A stretch of DNA of 64,000 nucleotides, taken from NCBI GenBank assembly GCA_947846985.1, contig CANTUZ010000007.1, forward strand, positions 32,492,355 to 32,556,354, given 5' to 3'. A program made the translations under genes and the position numbers. The notes below the pieces were generated by a model. That model had not been told where the DNA came from. It saw only the letters and a program-made list of their open reading frames with translations, and did not search any database. The first letter of the stretch is position 1, and each line of letters opens with the position of its first letter. The stretch is from Fratercula arctica (lineage: Eukaryota; Chordata; Aves; Charadriiformes; Alcidae). Below, in pieces: positions 12,032-23,974 of the stretch.

Positions 12032-15000
12032 TGGCATTAAGGAACATGACAAATAGCTATTGAGACAGAGCGGGAAGATTTCCAAATAAACACATGGCTG
12101 TTTATTTCAGAAGAGCGCTGCAGAGAGCCCTTAGCCTTGGCCGTTCAGGCAGCGTCCGTAGGTCACGAGTGGTTACAACGCAGAACTGCCCAGGACACCG
12201 GAGAGTTTTTAAAACCCCATTTGTGCATGAGATTAGCAGAAAGGCTGTGCATGGCTTGAACAGATCTGAACTCAAAGATCTTTACCACATCATGGCATCT
12301 GCAGCCATTGCTGTGAGATACCTTCAGCCATGTCCTCGCAGGAGCAGTACAGAAGTGGCACTTCTGGAATATGTGTCTCCTTCAGCTCCTGCTTGCTCTG
12401 AACAAAACACTAAAGCAGCTTTCACACAAAGTAGCCCCAGAGATGTGATGCAATCAACCCCTGCAAACACGTTTAAATTAGGCCGATCCACATCTAGCTA
12501 GACAAGGAGCATTAAAATCGGGCATACATACCAATATACCTTGAGTGTCTTGCTATGCAGTTGTAGAAGGATGTTCCCTCTCCTGCCACAGAAGAGCAGA
12601 CTATATAGCATCCATACCTCTCCCGCTGCCCAAGTCTGCTGTGGAAGAAGTGTCTTATGGGGACAAGGACACTCCTGCATGGAATTTTGCTGCTATTTAG
12701 TTCCTAATGTTTTAGTTTTCTGCTGGAGCATCTGCTGTAGATGACTGCCAGGAATGGGATGCCAGACTAGGAAAATTATAATTTATGTAGGGCAATAACT
12801 GTTTTTCTGTGACATGCCAGTAGTCTGGAGGAAGAAATATAAATTACAGTGAAAATTCCAGTTCTGGTTTTCTAACCTTAGCCTAAGTTATGACCTGTTC
12901 TAAAAAGCGGGATAGATGAAGACATCGACTTCCTTATCCTACAGGATTGTGTGTGGCCAAATTGATTTCCAAATGAATTTAATAGGTAAAGTTAACTGTG
13001 AACATATGGGCATCTCAGAGAAATTCACACTGGTTAGGGAAACTGGAGAGGGCTGGGTAAAATTTTGACTACACTTCTAGCCAACTGTTGAGGCATATCG
13101 GCTGATGAATGTGCTCGTTCTTCTTCTATGAGCACAATAGACTTTAAATTACAATAATTTATTCTATCCTCTGCATTGTTCTTTCTTAAATATTGCAGGC
13201 TGGCATAGCTTTTAAATAATACATTAGACCTCTCATCCTCACTGTCACAGCGGCAGAGCTGCTGTTTGCTTAACCTGACCGTGAGCACGTGAAGCATCGG
13301 ATAGGATCCAGGAAAAAGGTCCCTGCACAGAGGAGTCCCTGCACTGACACATGGAGAAAGGAAAGGAAGGACAGGTTGCAGACTTACTGCCATGCAAGGT
13401 CAAAACCCAGCCACAGTCCCCACAGCCCCATTAGTCAGAGCTAGAGTGGGGCTGCAAGGGGCAAGAGCGCAAGGAGGGTAGAAGGTGTTGTTGCATCTGG
13501 CATGGTGGGGCAGGTGGTGGGTGAGCAAGGCAGCAGGGAGCTGCAGGACATGGCCTGTGGGTTGTCTCAAAGGTTTACACCTTGGTTCGTCACTAAAATG
13601 CAAGAATGCCTTCTGATGTCTGTATAACGGGACAAAAGTCCTCACGGCAGGGCTGAACGCTGCTCTGGGCAGGTAGAAACATCGTTGTGTGGCCTTCAGA
13701 CAGGGAGCAGTAGATGTGCTCATGGGAGAGCTGCAATACAAAGGCCATTTTCAGGGAAGTGAAAATATACATCATGTCTCCAGCCTGCTTAACCATTACT
13801 TTTCTTCCAAGCAAACTATTTAGTCAGCTAAGGGAGAAGAGAAATCATTCTGACATGATACAGCCTCCCACCAAAGCCCTTGGCGAGCCTGTGGGGGAGC
13901 AGCAAGCAGCTCCCCTCCTCCTGTGCTCTCGTGGCAGTGCCGCCTGGGAAACGAGCCCTCCTCAGCCCTGTAATTTGGCATGGATAAACACGCACTGTCC
14001 CTCCACGGCCACTTACTCGCCCTCCCGCGTGTAGCTGCCATCTCTGCTGGAAGCAATCCCGGCTCCTGCAATGGGTTTGCACATAGGTGCTTCTGGCCAA
14101 CCCTCACACCACCTTTTCTCGTCCCATACCTACGCATATTAGCCCTCTCCCAGCCCATTCCTGGGCATCCCAATATATCCACTCTTTTTCCATAGTTTTA
14201 AACTACAATAACATACCCATCTCACAGTCATCTGGTTATTTCACAGGCAACGATTGCTGCAATGAGATGACCTCTTTGTATTGAACATAAAACGGTTGAT
14301 TAAATAAAAAGTGCAATATATCTATCACCTAATTAATCTTCAATAAGCATAATTTCAATCGGTTGCCATTTAACTAACATGTAATACTGGTTAAACCTGT
14401 CTGAAGTGACAAGGAAAATTGGTTGCCGTCTATTCTTGTGATCTATATCTCAAAGCTGAACAGAACTGATGGGGGAGCTTTGGCAATGCTTGAAGGAGCT
14501 CGGTGAAGACAAGGGTTTGCACACTAGAAGTGAGGACTTTTTTTTTTTTTTTTTGCAGATTGCATTGCAATTGCATAAAATTAAAATGCAAAGTGGGCAC
14601 TCATGTAGTTTAAAAAAAGGGATTAATGCACACTTCCACATTTATGTGTATGCTTTTTAGTCAGCCGTATTTGGCATTGCTGTATTTATGCTAATGCGTA
14701 TTCACAAGTTAGCACTGTTTGCCATTTGGAAGGTGTCCTTAGCAATTCTCGGTCCCATTGGCAGAAAAACCCCTGGGCGTCTGCGGCAGAGCAGTGCTGG
14801 TGCCCAGCCTTGGCTGCTCATGGGTTGTTATGTCCCCAGCCAAACATTTTCCAAATTCTTAGGCTGTGGAGTAGGAATTGAGTTTGCAAGGTCAAAACGA
14901 CTCTCCATGCAATGAGCTTTCCCTTCTCCTTGGCACATCCCCATGCATGTGCTCGCCACCATTAGGATCTGAAAAATTCCTGGACATGATGGACAATGAG

Positions 15001-18000
15001 ACTGTGCCTGGGGCACCGGCAGCTGCAGCGTGGGGAAGGGGACGGGGCAGCTGCTCCAGCAGCACCTGATGGGAGCCCCCAGGCTTGCCGGGCATGGGTA
15101 ACACATGCGAGGGGCTACAGCCCTCTTATGTTTCCTTCCGTTCACCTTGATTATTTTTTTTAATTAGCCATCAACCCCATTGCATCCAGCCAGCCCAGAA
15201 GGTGAAGCACCTCACACCAGCAGGATGTAGGAGCTACCAGAGGAGCCAATTCCTTCAGCCTCACTTAGCCCTCTGTAACCCCTGTGCTTCTCTATTTCCC
15301 CATTGCTCGGGGAAAAAATTGGATAAAATTAAAATTCTTATAATAGGAATGCTTTTTCGTAACATTTTCTTACAAACCAGACTAATAGGAAAATATTTCC
15401 TTTACTCTTCAGAAATAATATCTTTATTAAATATAAGATTCTGATCCACTCTGGTTTCAAAAGTGTAAATCAGCTATCTAGTTTCCTTCTCTGCAAGCAT
15501 TTTGTTCATATAGATTTTATACAATACAATAGACAGCCTTGTTAATAGACTGGACGCACACATACTAGAAGAAAAAAGAGGGGAAAAAAGAAAGAAAAAA
15601 TGGCAAGAAATCCACCAATAAATCATTTCAGCCCCCCTCCCTTCCTCTGCAGTTAGAAAGGGATGGCAATTTTCTGATGAACTAATCAGAAAATGCAGGA
15701 TTTAAAAAACAAATCATTTTTGAGGACGGCCTAGGGTGAGTGAGTGCCTCTGGAAAAATTTTAAGAATGGTGTTTCTTAATTTTGAATGTTTCATTTCTA
15801 CATTTTCAAAGAAGAAGTTTTATTCTGGAGATCAAAATACCTTTTGATATCCATCAAAGAAATGAAAACAATTATTAAATATCAAAATTGATGTAAAATT
15901 TTTAATACAAGATTTTTTAAAATCATGATCAACTAATCCGTATGTTTTCATCTTATTGTTCCCTGGGCTGGCTTATGATGTTGCCTTTGCATCTGAACTC
16001 TGTGTGGCAACGTTGCCCCTGCGTAAGATGCTGTAGAGCATGCTGGGGCTCAGCCTGCAGAGCTGGGGCCACACTATTGACATCCAACATCCAGCACTTG
16101 CTATTGGGAGGCCCATAAAGAACACACACTGGGGCCATAAGGATGAAAACCTTATGGGGACAAAACAGCAATAAAAGTCCTTTTATTATGCAAAAATACT
16201 GTGGGATAAATCCTGAAATCGATACTGGATTTGCAATTTCCCTAACATAACGGGATTTCACACTCCAGCTCTCAGCCTTACCAAGGGCTCAAGGAGCCCT
16301 GATTTTACTTTTCCAGCAGAGATGGATCTTAAATTTAGAGAAGGAAAGAAACAATTTCCCAGCCAGGAACAGCAAGTCCTGGTACTGACATTCACCCCAC
16401 TGGCCCCAGGTCCTGCAGATGCTCTGCCGGGTCCATCCCACCCCTCAGCATGAGGTCCAAGAGGCACCTCCAGAAGGTGATGCAGCTCTTGGCTGGCCTG
16501 AATGACCATTAGGACCACACTTTTTTCCTCCTACAAAGCAAGTCTCCGCATATCAAATAGGCTACCTTCCACATGGGTGCTGGACAGACCAGGAGCTCCT
16601 CTGCCTGCCTCCCCAGCCTGAAGGCAGACGTTTGTGTGTGGGAGCCCTGGAGGGGAGGGGAGCCGTCATCCCTAGTCTACAGCATCCTCTCATCACTAGC
16701 TGGTGCCTGAGTTAATGTAACACCCCTGGAGCACTATAGCAACAGGCTTACTTAGGACCCCCATCCTAAAAAAAAAAAAAAAAAAAAAAAAAATCACAAA
16801 AAAGTAACATCCTGCCACACTTTCTAAACCTATAGAAACTTGTAATGACATTGTTTGTCCTTTGGAGCTTGCATTAGGATCTCTGGAGTGCTACACCAAA
16901 GCCAGGCAGGTGTATTAACTGAGCATCACCATGATCTGTGCAATAGTCAGACACACACCATTTAATTACCAAGGAAAACGATCCTCCCTTACCTTTTCTG
17001 GCACCAGCGGGAAGCTGCCTTGAGGTTCCTCTTAACCAGAGAGGCTGAACGAGGGTGCCACCACTTACAGCACTAGGACCCGGGTGTAAGGAAAGGGAGG
17101 TCGTATCCTGGGTGTTTTAGTGACCTTTATTTACTAATTGACCCTGATGATATTTTGCCCTTAAGCTTTTAAACTGAAATTGTGAATCTCCAAAATAGAC
17201 ATAATCTAGCAAGGAGCTGGGGCTAATCAGCTCAGATTTTCCCCAGAATCAGGGTTTTACCTTTTGATTGATCAAAGACCCCATCAGCATAGTCTGAGAT
17301 ATCATTATTTTTTGAGTTTTGATCCACACTTGCTGAAAAATTACATATTGTATAGCCAGATCCACGTATTTTCACTCTCTCATGCTGAAAGTATGGGATT
17401 TTTTTTCCTATTTCATAAACAGATGTGATTTCAGGTCTGCTTTCAGTGACTTCCCCGAGTCCCTTTGGAGATCTGCGTACCTTTCTGCATTAGAGCTGAC
17501 CCTGACGATCTGCCATGCTCTGAAAGATGTTCCACATAGTGTTTCCTTAGGTAGATGGGGTGAATACCTCTCATGGCTCTCTGTCTTTACTCTTGCTTCC
17601 ACAAACCTCAGAACAAGAAGAAACCAAGGACAGCAAAGCCATCTGGACCATGACAAGCACTACCAACTTTGCCTTGGAAATGCCACCAACATCCCCAGAC
17701 AGTTTTGCAAAGAGCAACCGCCCAGTATGAGCTGCACGGGAAGGGAGAGGAATAGATATCCATACTGACATTTGCCCCTTTAATTCTGCATTAAAATTAT
17801 AATCACTCACTCATCTCCATCACATGCTCCTTTTTCATCTCTACCATCTACATGTCTCTTGAAAGAAGCACATAAGCCTGGATGTTGAAAGATGCTTAAT
17901 ATTTCTTATGAGTTTGAATACCCCCAGCACTTGATGTCGGGAGAGAAAAAAGCTCAATTTGCCTCACCTGCTTCTTAAGTGTTGCCAGTACTTTCCAGTA

Positions 18001-21000
18001 TTAAGCCATTATAATCTCCTTAAACAGTCATGAAATTAAATAAACAGAAGCATGATTCTCCGGTCAAAATAAAAATAGTCCACGTGCTGAACGCAATGCT
18101 TTTTGGAGTTGCAAGTGCAAGGGCGATTTATAGCCCGCGTTGTAAATGTAGCTGCTTGATCTATGTGCCCAAACTTCTCTGATGTAATTTTTGGGCTCTC
18201 ACTTTGCCATTGAGCAACTCACCATCATTAGCAACTTTTGCCCATTTTAACCTTAACTTTCAAAAGACTCCTGTAAACTTCCAGAGTAAGCACAGAGCAA
18301 TAATTCTCTGAACTGCTAAAGGAATCAAACTGATGCAATTTATTTCCACAGAACCATGCAATATTCAATGACACACTGAATCCGTGTTTTTAACACTTTT
18401 TAAAGGACTAAAACCCTGCAAAGAATTAATTAGCCATGCTCTGAAGCCAGAGCATTTAGCAGTTTTCCACTCAGTTGTAGAATTTGAAGACCAGCAACAC
18501 TGGATACTGGCTAAGATTATCAAAGGTATTCTGGCCTGAAATACACAGTAGTCAGAGGGCTTGGCCACTAAGTAACTGGAAAATACTTCATGAAAGCTTT
18601 AGCTGTGCTTTTATATTTTGTGAAGAAACTTTAAAAAAAAATACATAGTATCTAGAAGGTTAAATTTAGGGCAGAGTGACTCACTGGGAAAGTATGTACT
18701 GCACAGAATATTGTCTTCTCTGCAGATCAAGCAAATTGTTAATAGAGCAGAGAGGTATTTATGGTCCTGGCACTGCAAAGCAGGGTTGAAAGGGATTACT
18801 GGGCTGGGATCTGCGCAGGACCAGGCCAGTGCATGTGCACAGGGCTGGCTGGAGCAGCCTCCGCAGCCATGAGCCATCGAGACGCACACCTGGAGCCAAG
18901 CAACATCTGGAATTGCTAGAAGCTGGGAGATCCTGATATCGAAATGTCTCTTCTTGTGCTAAAGTGAGATGAAACCGTACAATTTAAAAAAAAATGCAAG
19001 GAAAATGTTTTTTTTTTTTCTTTTTTTCCACATCAGATAAAATTTCAGTTCCATTTTATGGAAGTGTCCTGATTTTTCCAACCATTTCTGTTGTCTATTA
19101 CAGTATTACAAAGAAATCTACTCATGCCAAAACAGCCACCATTTGATAAGGTCCTTGGCAGCCCATAAAAATATTGCAGAGGACTCGCTCTACACAATGT
19201 GAAATTCAAACAGAAAATTACCATTATTTAAGTACCCAATGCCCAGAAGTACGATGGATGCTGTACAAGCCAAAGATAGTACAGACATGCAGATATTTCG
19301 GACAAAACCAAGACAGTTCAGAAGCCAAAAAAAAAAAAATTCCCACACAAAAAAAAATCCCAACAAAAACAAAACCCAAACCAAACAAACAAAAAAAAAC
19401 CCAAGCAAGAATTGGCCAAGGAATTCACAAAGTTTCTATCCTTGATCAAAAAAAAATAATAAAATTAAAAACTCCCTAGCAAGCAACTGGATTTTTTTTC
19501 CTTTTTGCTCTCCAGCTACAGAATAAAAAGGACCCATCTTAGTAAATCTTTCTGTAGCTATTTACTTGCAGAACTTAAGGAGAAATTTTAAACACTGTGG
19601 ACATGAAACTGGAGGTAAACAGCGGACATTCCAACCCCAGATAGCCAAGGACCTTCAGATTCAGTATTTTTTTTCCTCTCACTTGCATGCAATTGCTTAC
19701 GCCAATAAACAGATGATTTTTCTCCCTCCTTACAATCACTTGCCTTGCTTGTGATCTTGTGATCACTGACCAAGGGTTGCACGGGGCAGAGCTGAAGGCA
19801 TCGCTGTTCAAAGCGGATCTGCCGGGCTTGCTGTGCCGGACCGATGACACCCAGAGAGACACCCCGCGTGCCACCACCTACCACTTACATCATCACGAGC
19901 ATGTTGCAGGTGCAAGGAGGTAATAACCTTTAGATGATCTCACAACACAGCATATTTAATTGAGATAGAAACACAGTACATGTATATTATAACATCTTCA
20001 AAGACAGGCAGTTTTCTACACAAAGTGCAGACAAATCCACATGACTCCCATGCAAAGTGCATTAAACTAAGAAACAAACCAAAATTTTAATAAAGCGACT
20101 GAAGACAACAATTGATCTATACTAAAATCAGTAAATATGTACATATATGTATATAAACACACAAATTACACACATAAGGATACAAGGTCTAATTTTCATT
20201 TGCAGTGTGGCGAACTTCCAGTGATGGGGCAGTGAAGCATGGCCTTCAAGTCAAAATGAAATACATCAGCTTATGTCAGAATGTTGTAAAGGAGTTTTTT
20301 CAAATGAAAATGAGACCTCCATGTCATTGTAAAGCAAATATACACAGTTTTGTGTCTTTAATTTAAAGCGAAAGTCCTGGTGTACCAGGCAGTGGTCTTC
20401 TAATGCAGTAATTCTGCACACAGGAGACTGGCTCTGCAAGTCCAAAAATATCATGAAGAGGAGTGTGCAAATTCTTACAGTGTCTTTTATTTTCAATTCA
20501 GCAAATTCAGTCTGGCTATTTGTTTAGATTAAATGCTCTTGGATCCTTCAATGCAGAGGAAGGGGAAGAGAAAGAAAAGTGTTGATGTTTGCAATGCTGA
20601 AACAGCCTGTTGGGTTCAGCTAAGGACAAAAATTCGAAGGCTTGAACACTTACCTGGAGTTTCAAAGAAAATTACCCAAATGTGGAGATATCTGTCTTCT
20701 TCAGGCACTCTCCCTGGAGTTTATCTGCATCTGCTCTGCAAAGCGGATTGCACCTTTCCTGGCAGAAATGCTCCACAGCAGCAAGGTTTTGGGGCCCTCT
20801 CCCTGCTGCATGTTCTAAGGAAAAGCATTCAAACCTCTGACCCTGCAGCTCTCAGCTACGGCAGCAGAGATCTTTTTGGGGAGCCTTTGCAGGCTTGCTG
20901 CAAACAACCAGCAACAGCACAAGGCCTGCCCACCTGTTTAAGGGCTAGCACACTCTTCTCCTGGTATCACCACTGGATTTGGAGCTTCCCCATTTTATTT

Positions 21001-21189
21001 TTTGAGGTGAACCACTTCTTAAATAAATTTTAAAAAATCAGTAAAAATATATTTTCCCCTTTTAACGCAGCTGTAATAAGTTTTCATTAAAAGAACTGTG
21101 TCTAGGTGTGGGACAGCCTCTCTGGTAAGACACAATGCCTTATTTAATGGAAGTCCAAAGATTTAACTTTGGATTTCATGTGATTAATG

Positions 21190-21600
21190 TTCATAGTCAG
21201 GACTCACCAGCTCTTGAGGAGTAGAGGAGATCTTTCACTGTTTCTGCTGTCTTTCCTGGTGGCGTGTCCCATCGCCTAACAAAACTCCTTGAGATTATAA
21301 AGTTTTTCCTAACATATAACCTAAACACTCCCTGCTGTTTGGTCTGTCCCTGCTGACTAATGAGAAGACCTGATATCTCCTCTTATTAAAACATCCTTTC
21401 TTGCAGTTTCAGACATTTTCAGCAATTTTCCCGGACTGAACAGACTAATTTTTCCTAGATATTCCTTAGAAATTCTCTTAGAAATTACCTTGTGTTGCTA
21501 GTGCCCAGCTGTGCATCTTTTCTCTTGGTTCCTGGTAAAAAGCCAGCATTAAGCAGTAAGAGCACGTTTCGATGCGAACCACTCGGGATATTTTGGCCTG
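21190..21600 (-). repeat. Degraded CR1-like LINE remnant
   Basis: Phrases such as aagtttttcctaacatataa and gaacagactaatttttccta, in this order, resemble the 3' part of old CR1 elements read in reverse complement. There is no clean 3' end or target duplication. The call rests on recollection of the CR1 consensus and could be wrong; a repeat-library search would settle it. Confidence 0.4.
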
Positions 21601-22026
21601 TCCATGCTGTCCTTTTCAATATGCACTTTATTTACATTATCTACATGTATAGTAGTCATCCATGAAACAGAGTCAGATTCCTCATGGGAAGCCAGCAGTA
21701 GCACTTGTGCTTTTCATCTCCAAAGTCGTCTCTTTCTCCATTTCTTTCTTCTCACCCCAGGCCGTACCACTGGGCTGCCGTGGTGGGATGACACACATCG
21801 ACTTCGACCGGTTCTGTTTCGCTTCCCGAACCTTTTCTGCATTCCCCACTGCAGGAAGAGAAAACCACCAACTTGTATGAGAAATGTTCTCCTTTGTGGG
21901 TCAACAGTAATGAAGAAATACCAAGAGCTACTGAGCTGGTTATTTGCTCACTGGGGATGAGCTATTCTACTGCAAGGATTACTTTTTAATTATAAAACAG
22001 AAGACAAAGATCACTGTTTGGATTGC

Positions 22027-22060
22027 GGGTGGAGGGCGGGGGGGGGGGGAGGGAAGGGGA
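22027..22060 (+). repeat. G-rich tract with a G12 run
   Basis: The plus strand has a run of twelve G (22038-22049) flanked by GGG and GGGG groups. This satisfies a G-quadruplex pattern of at least four G-runs with short loops. It lies in the presumed 3' part of the exchanger locus. Confidence 0.7.
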
Positions 22061-23907
22061 GCACTTTAAACCCTATTTTGTACTTTGAAATATGTTACAT
22101 ATCTGGATCAATATAATCATTCTTTTGTCAGTCCCCACCAGCAACTTTGCAGAACAACAATTCCTATCAGTCACTACCTCAAAATAGCTTTTCAAGATGC
22201 AGGTGTCCTGCCAGAGCACCTAAAATTTCACAGACAGATTAAGCGATTGTTTTTTGCAATCATGATGGAAGGGTTACAGCCTCCTTCAGCGGGACGGTGC
22301 ACTCACATTTTCCCTGGGGCAAAAAAAAAAACCCACCTAGAAACACTGCTTTTAATGACTTTGCTCTGCTTATACTCATGTTTTTCTTCAGGAAGAACAT
22401 AGTTTAAACATTTATAATAAACTGTAGAATAAAATAGCTACCTCCCCAGCAGATGTCCATATTATGAATGCACGAACGCCACACAATTGTGTTTCTTCCA
22501 TCTACTCTTGCAAACCTGTATCTTTGTGCAGATAAAGTGCCAGCTATTCTGCTGCTCTTTATTTAGCAAGTTTGTAGCTAATTGTTTAAAGAAAATTACA
22601 AAGGAAGAAAACATTAGAAATAGGACACAAAAAGATTGAAAGGAAACTATGATACTTTCTTGCTTCTTAAATATTTTTCCAGTACATATGTAATGAAGAA
22701 ATATTCTGTATGTTAATATTAGACCCAGCCCATTAATGTAACTCAGACCATACTTGGAGGCAACAGTACTTTCAGGATGAACAGACACTGAGTCTTTTCA
22801 ATCATTACTTTTACAGACATGATTGTGCTAAAAGGTGTTATGCCAAGTATTGTAAAAATTCAGTGCCCGGTTTCCCACTGAACATCTCATTGTGGTTCAG
22901 AGGCTAAAAGGACTCTGTCCTCTGCATTTTGGAAGTTTTTACAGTTTTGATGAGCTATATGTTTAGTGAGGCTTCATTGATATTAAACCACTTTTTAAAG
23001 TATGAAAACTGAGCTTTCAGTTACCTAAAAACTGAGCTTGATCTTACAAATACATGAGGTCTTGAGCCACTGATCTTTTTGTAACAGATATTCAAAATAG
23101 ACAGTGCTGCTAATGGGACACTCAAAATGCATTTTAATAATACTTAGCAAGCAAAAAAAAAAAAATAGATCTCAATTTTTTGAAAGCATTTGGGCATGAA
23201 CTTCATGTTTCAAAGTATCATTCATTTTTATAAGGTTTTAGTTTATGCATTAGCTTCATCATAGGCAGAATGATCTGCAATTACTGTCAAACATCTTAGT
23301 GGTCCGGTGGAATATGAAGAACAGTACCAGTTTCTAATGCTTGCTTGGCTGGACGTGGGAGACAACAAAATTCTGCCTAAATTCACGCACCCCCTTGCTG
23401 CACACAGGTAACAAGGAGGTCAAACACCTGGGCTGGGACACAGTTCTCACTGCTGTGGTTCCCAGCACCTCTGCCTGCCCCCAGGCAGCTGCCTGGCGCA
23501 CCTTCACAGCCAGCTGTGCATCCCAGCGCACGCTGAATCTTGTCTCAGGTGGGGCTGAGATGGAGCACTGGGGCTGAGAAGGCTCTCAGCTCTGCTTGTT
23601 CACTGATGATGCTCATGTAAGGAGCCCCACTTTATCCCCCAGGCTGGAGTGATGCCCCTGCCGCCCTGCCTGCAGCCACCAGCCTGCAACATGCAGCCCA
23701 GGTCTTCCTGCTGCTGCCTGCAGTGAGGTGGGGAGGGGGCCGGAGGCTTTGCCTTGGCTATATCCCAAATACCAGCCCTGCAATGGACACGCCATGGACC
23801 TCAAGCATGTCCTCCCTGTCACCTGCTGGACGATCCCATGGGGACGGGGCAGGGTGAGCAGGGGAGGTAGGAAATCACCGCCGGCACCCACCAGCTCCCC
23901 AGCTTAC

Positions 23908-23974
23908 CGGTGAAGGAGCGGCACAACTTGGGCTGCGCGCTGGAGTCGCGCTGCGCTGAATAGGAGTCATCCTT
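23908..23974 (-). CDS. SLC9A2-like: Probable exchanger exon 11
   Basis: A 67-nt segment between acceptor tccttaatcacag|AAGGAT and donor TTCACCG|GTAAGC. It continues phase 0 from exon 10 with [20 protein letters not shown] then FT, ending in phase 1. The tail of this family is poorly conserved here, so the call rests on splice sites, phase, charged and serine-rich content, and local GC richness. Confidence 0.6.

Larger units (their letters stand above)
11834..23907. other. Region between the TMEM182-like gene and exchanger exon 11
   Basis: This stretch must hold the 3' end of the exchanger gene and the intergenic spacer, but no exon in it could be proven. Candidate pieces are discussed in findings: an open frame in the right phase at 20814-20672, and splice-flanked GC-rich segments near 14.0 kb and 17.5 kb. 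Other content: A26 at 16768-16793, T17 at 14538-14554, a G-rich tract at 22027-22060, and a degraded CR1-like stretch at about 21.2-21.6 kb. Confidence 0.5.

Noticed and set aside
12094..12501. 135-codon plus-strand open frame upstream of the TMEM182-like gene
   Set aside because: No recognisable domain, no promoter context and composition no different from its flanks.
20533..21033. 166-codon plus-strand open frame
   Set aside because: No domain recognised, antisense to the presumed exchanger tail region, with no supporting splice or promoter signal.
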